NCBI RefSeq assembly: GCF_014205675.1
Contig: NZ_JACIIX010000001.1
Span: forward strand, 420,989-484,988
Length of the DNA: 64,000 nucleotides
DNA from: Novispirillum itersonii
GTDB lineage: Bacteria > Pseudomonadota > Alphaproteobacteria > Rhodospirillales > Rhodospirillaceae
Reading direction: 5' to 3'
Shown here: piece after piece, positions 36,861 to 44,247 of the stretch
Numbering within the stretch: position 1 is the stretch's first letter
How the letters are laid out: every line of letters starts with the position of its first letter
Translations under genes and position numbers: made by a program
The notes under the pieces: model-generated
Told to the model about the DNA's origin: nothing
Database searches by the model: none
Seen by the model: only the letters and a program-made list of their open reading frames with translations

Positions 36861-37952
36861 TCATCCCTGCCCGAGAGCCAGACGGACAATTTTACGCATC
36901 ACGGTCGGCAGGGCCTCTCCCTCCATCTCCTCCGGCAGAACCCACCGGCACCCGGGATACTCTCCGCCCTTGGCAACCCCGGACAGAACCGTCAGCTCCA
37001 GATGGAAATGGGTGAACGTATGGCGGACCAGCCCCCGCAGCGGCCGCCAGTCCGCGGATACCGGCGCATAGGGCACCGCATCGGCCCGACTCCACTCTTC
37101 CTCCCGCCACGGGGTTGACGGCACTTCGGTCATGCCGCCCAGCAGCCCCTCCGGGGCACGGCGGCGCAACAGCACCGCCCCATCCCACCGCACGATCCAG
37201 AAGGCAACCCCCCGGCGCAGCGGCTTTTCCGCCTTGGCCACCTTGGCAGGCAACTGTTCGGCAAGGCCCTGCTTACGCCCGTCACAGTCCCGCATCCACG
37301 GGCACAGACCACAGGCCGGCTTGCGGGGCGAACACAGGGTCGCCCCCAGATCCATCATCGCCTGTGCGTAATCACCGGCACGCTCCTCCGGCGTCAGACT
37401 GTCCGCAAGGGTCCGGATCTGGTCCTTGCTGCCCGGCAGCGGATCCGTCACCGCAAACATCCGGCTGATCACCCGCTCGACGTTGCCATCGACCACGACC
37501 GCCCGCTTGCCAAAGGCGATCGCCGCAATCGCCGCCGCCGTGTAGGTGCCGATTCCCGGCAGGCGCCGCAAGTCTTCCTCGGTGTCCGGGAACTGCCCGC
37601 CGTGGCTGTCCCGGACCACGCGGGCGCATTTCAGAAGATTGCGGGCCCGGGCGTAGTACCCCAGCCCGGCCCACGCCGCCATCACCGCCTCATCGTCCGC
37701 CGCCGCCAGATCGGAAACCGTCGGCCAACGGGTGGTGAAGGCGTTGAAGTAGGAAATGACCGCCGCCACGGTGGTCTGTTGCAGCATCACTTCGGACAGC
37801 CAGACCCGATAGGGGTCCGCCGCCTGCCCGGGCGCATACCGCCATGGCAGGTGACGGCGTTCCGCATCATACCAGTCAAGCAGCCGGGCACTCAGCGGCA
37901 CAGGCTGGACGGCGGAACCGGCGACGGAAGACGGATGCACAGGACCGGTCAT
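36861..37952 (-). CDS. mutY: A/G-specific adenine glycosylase
   Basis: Removes adenine mispaired with 8-oxoguanine. It has about 363 residues: a catalytic helix with the SEVMLQQTTV glutamate, a helix-hairpin-helix (RRLPGIGTYTAAAIAAIAFG), the active-site Asp (VVVDGNVERVISR), a 4Fe-4S cluster with Cys spacing 6-2-5 (C-SPRKPA-CGLC-PWMRD-C), and a C-terminal NUDIX-like 8-oxoG recognition domain. ATG 37952 or GTG 37967 may be the start. It is divergent from the DciA-like gene, a common alphaproteobacterial arrangement. Confidence 0.95.
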   Translation of the reverse strand: MTGPVHPSSVAGSAVQPVPLSARLLDWYDAERRHLPWRYAPGQAADPYRVWLSEVMLQQTTVAAVISYFNAFTTRWPTVSDLAAADDEAVMAAWAGLGYYARARNLLKCARVVRDSHGGQFPDTEEDLRRLPGIGTYTAAAIAAIAFGKRAVVVDGNVERVISRMFAVTDPLPGSKDQIRTLADSLTPEERAGDYAQAMMDLGATLCSPRKPACGLCPWMRDCDGRKQGLAEQLPAKVAKAEKPLRRGVAFWIVRWDGAVLLRRRAPEGLLGGMTEVPSTPWREEEWSRADAVPYAPVSADWRPLRGLVRHTFTHFHLELTVLSGVAKGGEYPGCRWVLPEEMEGEALPTVMRKIVRLALGQG

Positions 37953-38114
37953 TCTCTGAAGGCTCACAGGTTCTGAAGGCTACAGGATACCGTGCCCGGT
38001 GCAGGAACAGAAAACCGGAAACCGCAGTTCCCTCTTCTGTCTGCACATAGCCGGATCCCGACAAAGTGGCTACAGTATCTGACCCGTCTGTTTTTGTCAG
38101 GACCTGCTTCCCGT

Positions 38115-38657
38115 ATGGCACAGCCGCCAGAGTCTCCGCGTCCGCCCCGCCGGGGCAGCCCGTCCGCCCAGCAGGAACCGCGCCGCATGGCGCGTGGCCC
38201 TCTGGCCATCGGTGCCGTTGCCGCCCCGCTGACCCGCCCGCTGCTGGGCAGGCGCGGCCTGGCCGAAGGCGACCTGATCGCCCGCTGGGATACCATTGTC
38301 GGGCCGCTGATGGCCTCCTACGTGCTGCCGGAACAGGTGCGCTTCCCCAAAGGCCAGCGGGATGGCGGTGAACTGACCATCCGGGTGCCGTCCGGCCCGT
38401 TTGCAGTGCAGATCCAGCACGATGCCCCGGCCCTGCTGCAACGCATCAACGGCTATTTCGGCTACCCGGCCATTGCCCGGCTGAAAATCATTCAGGCCCC
38501 GCTGCCGATCAAACGCCCGCCACGGGAGGTGCGGCAACGGGCCCTGCGCCCGTCAGAGGTGGCGGAAATTACAGCCACCGTTGCGGAAATTCCCGATGAC
38601 GATCTGCGGGCTGCCTTGGAGCGACTCGGCAGAAGTATGCGGTCGCGGCAATCGTAA
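38115..38657 (+). CDS. DUF721/DciA-like protein
   Basis: A 180-residue protein with the DUF721 core at about residues 40-130 (LIARWDTIVGPLMASYVLPE, then GGELTIRVPSGPFAVQIQHD and LLQRINGYFGYPAIARLKI). DciA proteins of this family load or operate the replicative helicase in bacteria that lack DnaC; whether this divergent alphaproteobacterial member does so is inference. ATG 38115 avoids overlap with sequence upstream that is not conserved. Two perfect DnaA boxes lie just downstream. Confidence 0.82.
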   Translation: MAQPPESPRPPRRGSPSAQQEPRRMARGPLAIGAVAAPLTRPLLGRRGLAEGDLIARWDTIVGPLMASYVLPEQVRFPKGQRDGGELTIRVPSGPFAVQIQHDAPALLQRINGYFGYPAIARLKIIQAPLPIKRPPREVRQRALRPSEVAEITATVAEIPDDDLRAALERLGRSMRSRQS

Positions 38658-38698
38658 CGCCTGCGGGGACACCGACGGCGCACGGGAAACCCCCAGAG

Positions 38699-38707
38699 TT
38701 ATCCACA
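38699..38707 (+). promoter_or_regulatory. DnaA box 1
   Basis: TTATCCACA, a perfect match to the high-affinity DnaA box TTATNCACA, 42 bp after the DciA-like stop codon. Confidence 0.65.
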
Positions 38708-38938
38708 GCCAGCCACACCCTGCGGTCTGTCCCAGACGAAAACAGCATCAGCACCCCACCTGCCATAAGTAGATCCGCAAGGGTGGGGAAGTTTTGCGTA
38801 ACTGCTTCCGATTTATTCTTTTTTTACATCCTCTCCGTGCAGGAAACCGTTCACCCCACCCCGGATGCGATGCGCCTGCCACAGAGCCTGTTCACAGATA
38901 CCCCCGGAAAAAGACAGAGGGCCGCCGGTTATCCACAG

Positions 38939-38947
38939 GCAGCCCTT
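38939..38947 (+). promoter_or_regulatory. DnaA box 2
   Basis: A second TTATCCACA in the same orientation, 240 bp from the first. A weaker relative (TGTTCACAG) lies near 38889. Confidence 0.65.
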
Positions 38948-38975
38948 CCGGTCATGCTCGTTTCAGATGCAGGTG

Positions 38976-39707
38976 TCAGGAGTCGCCGTTGCCGCACAGA
39001 CGGGCCGACTCGCCGTTGATCACCGCCTGAAGGCGTTCGGTGAACACCTTCTTATCCAGCCCCGGCTCAATGGCGGGAAAAATCCGCACCACCACCTCAC
39101 CCGGGGATTTCACGAAGCTGTTGCGGCCCCAGACCAATCCGCTGTTCAACGCCACCGGCACCAGAGGGACATGGTCACCGAAGCGGGCATACAGCGCGGC
39201 AATCCCCGGCTGGAACGGCGGATTTTCGCCCACCGGCACCCGGGTCCCTTCCGGGAAAATGATCATCTGCCGTCCTTCGGCAAAGGCGGCATCAGCCCCG
39301 CGCAGCATGGTCTTCATCGCCGAGGCCCCGGCCTTGCGATCCACCGCGATCATCCCGGTCTTGGCCATATGCCAGCCGACAAAGGGGATCGACAGCAGCT
39401 CTTTCTTCAGCACAAACACCGGTTTCGGCACCAGCATCGGCAGAAACAGGGTTTCCCAGGCCGACTGATGCTTGGATGCCAGAATGCAGGCCCCCTGCGG
39501 CAGGTTTTCCAGCCCTTCGACCCGCCAGCGGATTCCCAGCAGGATCCGCGCCCCCCAGACCAGACCCCGGCACCACAGATGCGGTACGGCAAAGCTGCGG
39601 CGCCCCGGCACGAACAGGGTCGGGATCCCCAAAGAGCCGACCCCGATGGTCCAGAGGACATAAAAAATGTTGAACACAACGGATCGCAGCAGCGATACGA
39701 CAGCCAT
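38976..39707 (-). CDS. plsC: 1-acyl-sn-glycerol-3-phosphate acyltransferase
   Basis: Makes phosphatidic acid from lysophosphatidic acid at the inner membrane. It has 243 residues: an N-terminal membrane helix, the catalytic His motif in the variant HQSAWE (H-x4-E in place of H-x4-D, a form known in proteobacterial PlsC homologues), FPEGTR as the glycerol-phosphate motif, and VPVALNSG. ATG 39707 gives the usual hydrophobic N-terminus. It is followed upstream by ydcF and ftsXE in the same orientation. Confidence 0.92.
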   Translation of the reverse strand: MAVVSLLRSVVFNIFYVLWTIGVGSLGIPTLFVPGRRSFAVPHLWCRGLVWGARILLGIRWRVEGLENLPQGACILASKHQSAWETLFLPMLVPKPVFVLKKELLSIPFVGWHMAKTGMIAVDRKAGASAMKTMLRGADAAFAEGRQMIIFPEGTRVPVGENPPFQPGIAALYARFGDHVPLVPVALNSGLVWGRNSFVKSPGEVVVRIFPAIEPGLDKKVFTERLQAVINGESARLCGNGDS

Positions 39708-39908
39708 TCCAGCCCTCTCCTGATAGCAGCACGCCGCAGATAAAAGGGCTGGCCGCCCCGGCGTCGTCAAAGTCTGTCCTGTTTGCCCCGCGCGCAGGGC
39801 CACGGTTGCCCACCGGGCTCTGTGACCGCAGACACCCCGGAAACCGGCCCGCTTATACCCAATCCCCTTGCCGCTGACCACCCGCCGCATCACCCGGCTC
39901 TGCCGGTC

Positions 39909-40583
39909 TTAACGCTGCCAGCCCGGAGCCGGAGTATCAGGGAACTGCAACCGCAGACGGGCGGCGAGGTATTTACTGTATTCGGTGGCAAACAGGGCGG
40001 CAGTCCCGGGGTAACGCCACCACTCTTCCCATTTCACCGCCGCCGGAAACACCGGGTGAGGAATAATCTGCACCCCCGGCATTGCCGCCTCAAACTCCAG
40101 AAGGCTGCGGCGCATGTGATAATTGGCCGTCACCAGCCGGATCGAGCGCCAGCGGTGTTCCCGCATCCAGATCGCGGTTTCAATCGCATTGCCGATGGTA
40201 TCTGTGGCCACATGGCCGAGAAAAACCCGGTTGCGCAGGTCTTCCACCCCGGCCTCATCCCGCAGCAGGGTTTCCAGCCGGGTTTCCGGGAACACACCGG
40301 AAATGAACAGAACGTCGGCCCGCCCCTGCCGCAGCAGCCCGATCCCGGTGGACAGGCGCTCACTGCCACCGGTCAGCACCACAATGGCATCCGTCCGGGT
40401 CAGGATATCCTCAACCCGCTCCGGCATGGTCTCGACGTAATGGATCAGCCCCAGCAGCCAGACCGCCGTCAGCAGCAGGGCAAAGGCAATCAGCCGGGTT
40501 ACCCAGGAAACCGCCCGCCGCACCACCCGGCTGACCGTTTCCAGCTGTGGGACTCCGCGGATCACAAAACGATGCCGCCGCAT
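39909..40583 (-). CDS. YdcF family (DUF218) membrane protein
   Basis: A 224-residue protein with one N-terminal membrane helix (about residues 24-46) and a DUF218 domain: DAIVVLTGGSERLSTGIGLL, SGVFPETRLETLL, TIGNAIETAIWM and RLVTANYHMRRSLLEFEAAM. Family members are linked to cell-wall or polysaccharide metabolism (ElyC/SanA type). It starts 14 bp after ftsX, so it is the third gene of ftsE-ftsX-ydcF, a conserved alphaproteobacterial order. Confidence 0.9.
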   Translation of the reverse strand: MRRHRFVIRGVPQLETVSRVVRRAVSWVTRLIAFALLLTAVWLLGLIHYVETMPERVEDILTRTDAIVVLTGGSERLSTGIGLLRQGRADVLFISGVFPETRLETLLRDEAGVEDLRNRVFLGHVATDTIGNAIETAIWMREHRWRSIRLVTANYHMRRSLLEFEAAMPGVQIIPHPVFPAAVKWEEWWRYPGTAALFATEYSKYLAARLRLQFPDTPAPGWQR

Positions 40584-40597
40584 CGCCCCTCTCCCCC

Positions 40598-41488
40598 CTA
40601 CAGCATCCGGGCCAGCTGCCGCCGGACGGTCCGGTAGGCGGTGATCATCACCACTCCACCGGCAAGCAGGGGCAGCAGGGCCAGCCCGAGGAAATGGACC
40701 GACGCTGGGGTCACCACCGGAACCAACCCCCCTTCCAAGGGGGCCAGCAGGGCCAGCAGGGCGATCAGCGCCGGGGCTGCCATCAGGGTGCCAATGGCCC
40801 CGCCGATCAGCCCGTGGATCAGGGCCCGCCGGGCAAACTGGCGGGCAACATAGCCATCCGTTGCCCCGATCAGGTGCAAAACCTCGATATGCGGGCGGTG
40901 TACGGCCAGACCGGAGCGGGTGGCATAAACCACCGCCGCCGTGGTGGCGGTACCGACCAGCCCCAGCGTCGCCCAGGCCAGCAGGCGGATCCCGTCCGCC
41001 AGCGCAATCAGGCGGGCCAGCCACACCCGGTGATCATCAATCAGCGCCCCCGGTGCCACGTCGCGCACACGGGCCAGCATTGCATCCAGCCCGGCCATCG
41101 CCTCAACCTTCAGCGACACATCGACCAGCCGGGGCACCGGCAGGTCGGCAATCAGCACATCAGACCCCAGCCACGGTTGCAGCATCTGCACCAGCTGTTC
41201 ATCGGCAACGGGAACGGCGGCGGCCACTTCCGGCAGGGATGCCAGCAGCCGGACCACCCGGTCGACCCGGGCCACGGTGTCAGCAGAACTTTCGCCCGCC
41301 ACCGGAGGCACCTGAACCGTCAGCGTGCCGGTCATGGATCCGCGCCAGCGGGTGGTCATGTCCTGTAGGGCCAGCGCCCCGGCCAGCGCCAGTGTCGCCA
41401 GAAATACCATCGCCGCCACCAGCAGCGGCAGGAACCGGTTACCCGGATCCGCCGCCACCGGCAGATCGGACCGCAGAAACCGCGCCAT
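40598..41488 (-). CDS. ftsX: Cell division protein FtsX
   Basis: The permease-like partner of FtsE that controls peptidoglycan hydrolases at the septum. It has 296 residues: one N-terminal membrane helix (about 20-45), a periplasmic domain, then three more helices with IEVLHLIGATDGYVARQFAR between the first two, the FtsX signature. ATG 41488 overlaps the ftsE stop (TAATG), so the pair is translationally coupled. Confidence 0.93.
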   Translation of the reverse strand: MARFLRSDLPVAADPGNRFLPLLVAAMVFLATLALAGALALQDMTTRWRGSMTGTLTVQVPPVAGESSADTVARVDRVVRLLASLPEVAAAVPVADEQLVQMLQPWLGSDVLIADLPVPRLVDVSLKVEAMAGLDAMLARVRDVAPGALIDDHRVWLARLIALADGIRLLAWATLGLVGTATTAAVVYATRSGLAVHRPHIEVLHLIGATDGYVARQFARRALIHGLIGGAIGTLMAAPALIALLALLAPLEGGLVPVVTPASVHFLGLALLPLLAGGVVMITAYRTVRRQLARML

Positions 41489-42285
41489 TACAGATCCTCC
41501 AGATCCGCCAGAGGATTGCCCCCGGCGAACAGGCCATCCCCGGCCGCCCACCCGGCCAGCGGCGGCAGAACACTGACCTGCCCCCCTTCCAGATGCAGGC
41601 GCTCAAACGGAAACTTCCGGACCAGCCCTTCGTTGTGGGTGGCAATCAGAACGGTGGTCCCCAGCCGGTTCAGTTCCATGAACAGATGCATCAGCCGGGT
41701 GGCGGTGCGGTCATCAACACTGCCGGTCGGTTCGTCCGCCACCAGAAGATCGGGCCGGTTAATCACCGCACGGGCGATGGCCACGCGCTGTTTCTGCCCC
41801 CCGGACAGGGTCGGCGGCGTGGCATGCAGATGGCGCGACAGGCCAACCCAGCCCAGCAGCTCCGGCACATGGCGCTGGATTTCCGCTTCCGAAACCCCGG
41901 CCACCCGCAGGGGCAGGGCGACGTTATCCAGCGTCGACAGATGATCGAGCAGACGGAATTCCTGAAACACCACACCGATTCGCCGCCGCAGGGCCGGCAG
42001 GGCATCGCGGGGGGCGGAACTGACGTCCCGCCCGAACATCTGCACCGATCCCTGCGTCGGGCGGCGGGCCAGATACAGCAGACTGAGCAGGGAGGTTTTC
42101 CCCGCCCCGGACTGCCCGGTCAGGAAATGAAATGATCCCGGATCAAGATAAAAGCTGATGTCCTGCAAAACATCGGGGCCGGTGCCATAGCGCAGACTGA
42201 CGTTGTCGAACCGGATCGCGGTGGATCCCTCCGCATCAACAATCCGGCTGGTTCTGCCCTTGTTCTGTCCTGCCTTAAAAGCCAT
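41488..42285 (-). CDS. ftsE: Cell division ATP-binding protein FtsE
   Basis: The ABC-type ATPase of the FtsEX complex. It has 265 residues: Walker A GQSGAGKTS, a Q-loop in VVFQEFRLLDHLSTLDNVAL, the signature LSGGQKQRVAIARA, Walker B LLVADEPTGSVDD and a switch His in IATHNE. The first ~20 residues and the last ~35 are extensions outside the ABC domain. ATG 42285 starts just before the conserved part. It is divergent from the zinc-ribbon gene. Confidence 0.93.
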   Translation of the reverse strand: MAFKAGQNKGRTSRIVDAEGSTAIRFDNVSLRYGTGPDVLQDISFYLDPGSFHFLTGQSGAGKTSLLSLLYLARRPTQGSVQMFGRDVSSAPRDALPALRRRIGVVFQEFRLLDHLSTLDNVALPLRVAGVSEAEIQRHVPELLGWVGLSRHLHATPPTLSGGQKQRVAIARAVINRPDLLVADEPTGSVDDRTATRLMHLFMELNRLGTTVLIATHNEGLVRKFPFERLHLEGGQVSVLPPLAGWAAGDGLFAGGNPLADLEDL

Positions 42286-42508
42286 GCCCTTGATAGTCTT
42301 ATCTTGTTTTTCAGTCCCCGCAGACGGAACGGCATGATACCGTCCCTGTCGGGGGACACAGTCTGACCGGAACAGTGGCATACCCTGCCGCATCCGTCAA
42401 ACCGCCCGGGCCGGACCGGTAGCTGAGGGCTCCGCCGGAAGCCGGAGGAAAACCCTGCGGAAAAGACGCAAGACGCACCGGATTAACTGCTTGTAAATGC
42501 TCCTGTGC

Positions 42509-42537
42509 TTGTGTGTCCTACTGGTAAAGCCTATAAC
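42509..42537 (+). promoter_or_regulatory. Candidate promoter of the zinc-ribbon gene
   Basis: TTGTGT (42509-42514), 17 nt, TATAAC (42532-42537), 33 bp before ATG 42571. The -10 is a good match and the -35 has four of six positions. Confidence 0.6.
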
Positions 42538-42570
42538 TGGGGTGACAAACGGGGGCCAAACGGGTCTGTC

Positions 42571-43671
42571 ATGGATATCACCTGTCCGAGTTGCGGTACG
42601 TCTTTCAGCGTACCCGATGGTGCAATTGGCCCCAAGGGGCGTAAGCTGAAGTGTTCGCAGTGCGCGCATGTCTGGCGTCAGATGCCGGATGACGTGCCCG
42701 AACCTGCACGCCCGCAACGGGCGGCACCCCCTGTGGCCCCTCCGGCCGGCCGGGCGGTGCCGACGCGTGCCGCCGATATGCTCAGTTTTCAGGACGACGA
42801 TGACTTCGCTCCGCCTCCGCGCGGCGGAGCCCGCCCTGAGTACCGGTCCGCACCGATGCCGATGGAAATGGACCCGACGCCGTCGCGCCGGGCCGCGGCC
42901 CCCTCCGGCCCGCAGGATGACGGTGATGACCCGTTTGACTCCGTCATGCGCGGTCTGGACGACGACAGCCTTCAGCGGCGGGGGGCTTCCCGGCCCGGCG
43001 CTGCCGATGACCCGTTCTCCGACCTTGGCTTTGACGAAGGCCTGAAGGGCGGCCGTGACGATGACGATGGATTCGGCACGTTCGGCACTGACGATGACCT
43101 GTCGGACCCCCTGATCGAAACCGACGACGGCTTCCTGTCCCCCGACAGTGACGACGCGCTGCCCGACATGTTCACCCGCGAACCGCCGCCACGGCGCCGG
43201 ATCCTGCTGCCGATTCTGGCAACGCTGATGGCCCTGCTGGTGGTCGGCGGCGGGGCCGGGACCGCCGCGTGGTACTGGCGGGAAACCATCGTGCTGCGGA
43301 TGCCGGAACTGGAACCCTACTACGAGATGGCCGGGATCCCGGTTGATGTCCCGGGGCTGGGCCTTCAGTTCAAGGAAACCACCAGCGAACGTCTGGCGCA
43401 GGGCGGGGTGGATACTCTGGTCATCCGTGGCTTCATCGCCAACGTGTCGGAAACCCCGCGTAAGGTGCCATTCCTGCACGTTACCCTGTTTGACGGCGCC
43501 GGGGCCATGGTGCAGGAACTGGCCGCCCAGCCGCCGGTCCCGCAGCTTCTGCCCGGCGAGACCACCGGCTTCCGGGTCCAGCTGCCGAATCCGTCAGCGG
43601 CGGCCCGCCGGTTCGACCTGTTCTGGGCCGTCAATCCGGCCGATGCCGGGAAGCAGGTTCCGGCGAAATAA
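42571..43671 (+). CDS. MJ0042-type zinc-ribbon / DUF3426 membrane protein
   Basis: A 366-residue protein. It starts with an MJ0042 zinc ribbon (CPSCGTSFSVPDGAI then KCSQCAHVW). A long acidic, low-complexity linker follows (about residues 40-205), then one membrane helix (ILLPILATLMALLVVGGGAG, about 212-235) and a C-terminal DUF3426 domain (DTLVIRGFIANVSETPRKVP). The layout suggests a cytoplasmic metal or nucleic-acid binding head tethered to a periplasmic domain. Its place beside ftsE is conserved in alphaproteobacteria. Confidence 0.88.
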   Translation: MDITCPSCGTSFSVPDGAIGPKGRKLKCSQCAHVWRQMPDDVPEPARPQRAAPPVAPPAGRAVPTRAADMLSFQDDDDFAPPPRGGARPEYRSAPMPMEMDPTPSRRAAAPSGPQDDGDDPFDSVMRGLDDDSLQRRGASRPGAADDPFSDLGFDEGLKGGRDDDDGFGTFGTDDDLSDPLIETDDGFLSPDSDDALPDMFTREPPPRRRILLPILATLMALLVVGGGAGTAAWYWRETIVLRMPELEPYYEMAGIPVDVPGLGLQFKETTSERLAQGGVDTLVIRGFIANVSETPRKVPFLHVTLFDGAGAMVQELAAQPPVPQLLPGETTGFRVQLPNPSAAARRFDLFWAVNPADAGKQVPAK

Positions 43672-43690
43672 CCGGTATACCGAGTCGCAG

Positions 43691-43730
43691 ACAGAAAGGG
43701 CGGGACCATTGCGGATCCCGCCCTTTCTGT
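43691..43730. terminator. Bidirectional intrinsic terminator (zinc-ribbon gene / sufE)
   Basis: A perfect 15-bp stem, ACAGAAAGGGCGGGA (43691-43705) pairing with 43716-43730, with a 10-nt loop, then TTTCC. It lies between convergent genes. Confidence 0.85.
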
Positions 43731-43748
43731 TTCCCGGCACCCGGCCGG

Positions 43749-44192
43749 TCAGGAGGCTGCCGCCTCAACCGACTGCGCCGCCAGCGCCCGGATGGTGCGC
43801 ACCACTGATGTCACCCCGTTCCGGCGATTCGGGCTGATATGCTGGTCCAGCTCCAGCCGCGCCAGCTCGGCATCGGCATCAATCGCCAGAATCTGCTGAG
43901 CGGTCTTCCCCGAAAACAGGATCAGCAGGACCGCCAGCAATCCTTTGACAATGTGCGCATCACTGTCGGCGAAAAAGAACAGGCGCGGTTCAGCCGCCCC
44001 GGCTTCAACGGCATGGGTCAGCCAGACCTGACTCATGCAGCCTTCCACCTTGTTGGCCTGCACCTTGTCGGCATCCGGCAGCGGCGGCATTTTCCGCCCC
44101 AGATCGATGATATAGCGGTAGCGGTCCTCCCAATCGTCAAACAGGGAAAAGTTTTCCGCCAGATCATCAATGTTCAGGCTGTCGAGGCTCAT
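43749..44192 (-). CDS. sufE: SufE family Fe-S assembly sulfur acceptor
   Basis: Accepts sulfur from the cysteine desulfurase SufS for Fe-S cluster assembly. It has 147 residues with the active Cys in VEGCMSQVWLTH, then ADSDAHIVKGLLAVLL and a C-terminal NRRNGVTSVVRTIRALA. ATG 44192 starts the conserved N-terminus; no suf operon is nearby, so it is a stand-alone copy. Confidence 0.93.
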   Translation of the reverse strand: MSLDSLNIDDLAENFSLFDDWEDRYRYIIDLGRKMPPLPDADKVQANKVEGCMSQVWLTHAVEAGAAEPRLFFFADSDAHIVKGLLAVLLILFSGKTAQQILAIDADAELARLELDQHISPNRRNGVTSVVRTIRALAAQSVEAAAS

Positions 44193-44247
44193 CCAAACAC
44201 CACCTTCGGACCAATCCGGTATGCATATCCGCGCGACATATAGCGGC

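Larger units (their letters stand above)
38658..38975. other. Intergenic region with two DnaA boxes
   Basis: A 318-bp gap between the DciA-like gene and the 3' end of plsC. It contains two perfect DnaA boxes 240 bp apart and, between them, an AT-rich run around 38809-38828 (GATTTATTC then TTTTTTTACA). No coding sequence or RNA gene was recognised. Confidence 0.6.

Noticed and set aside
36843-37976. Fragmentary frames opposite mutY
   Set aside because: Shadows of a well-supported mutY gene with complete catalytic and Fe-S motifs.
38783-39030. Short plus-strand frames in the DnaA-box gap
   Set aside because: Overlapping frames without ribosome sites; composition matches non-coding DNA and they run into the plsC 3' end.
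39909-41024. Longer version of the YdcF protein (371 residues)
   Set aside because: The extra N-terminus is ftsX read in another frame; ATG 40583 directly follows ftsX and precedes a normal membrane helix.
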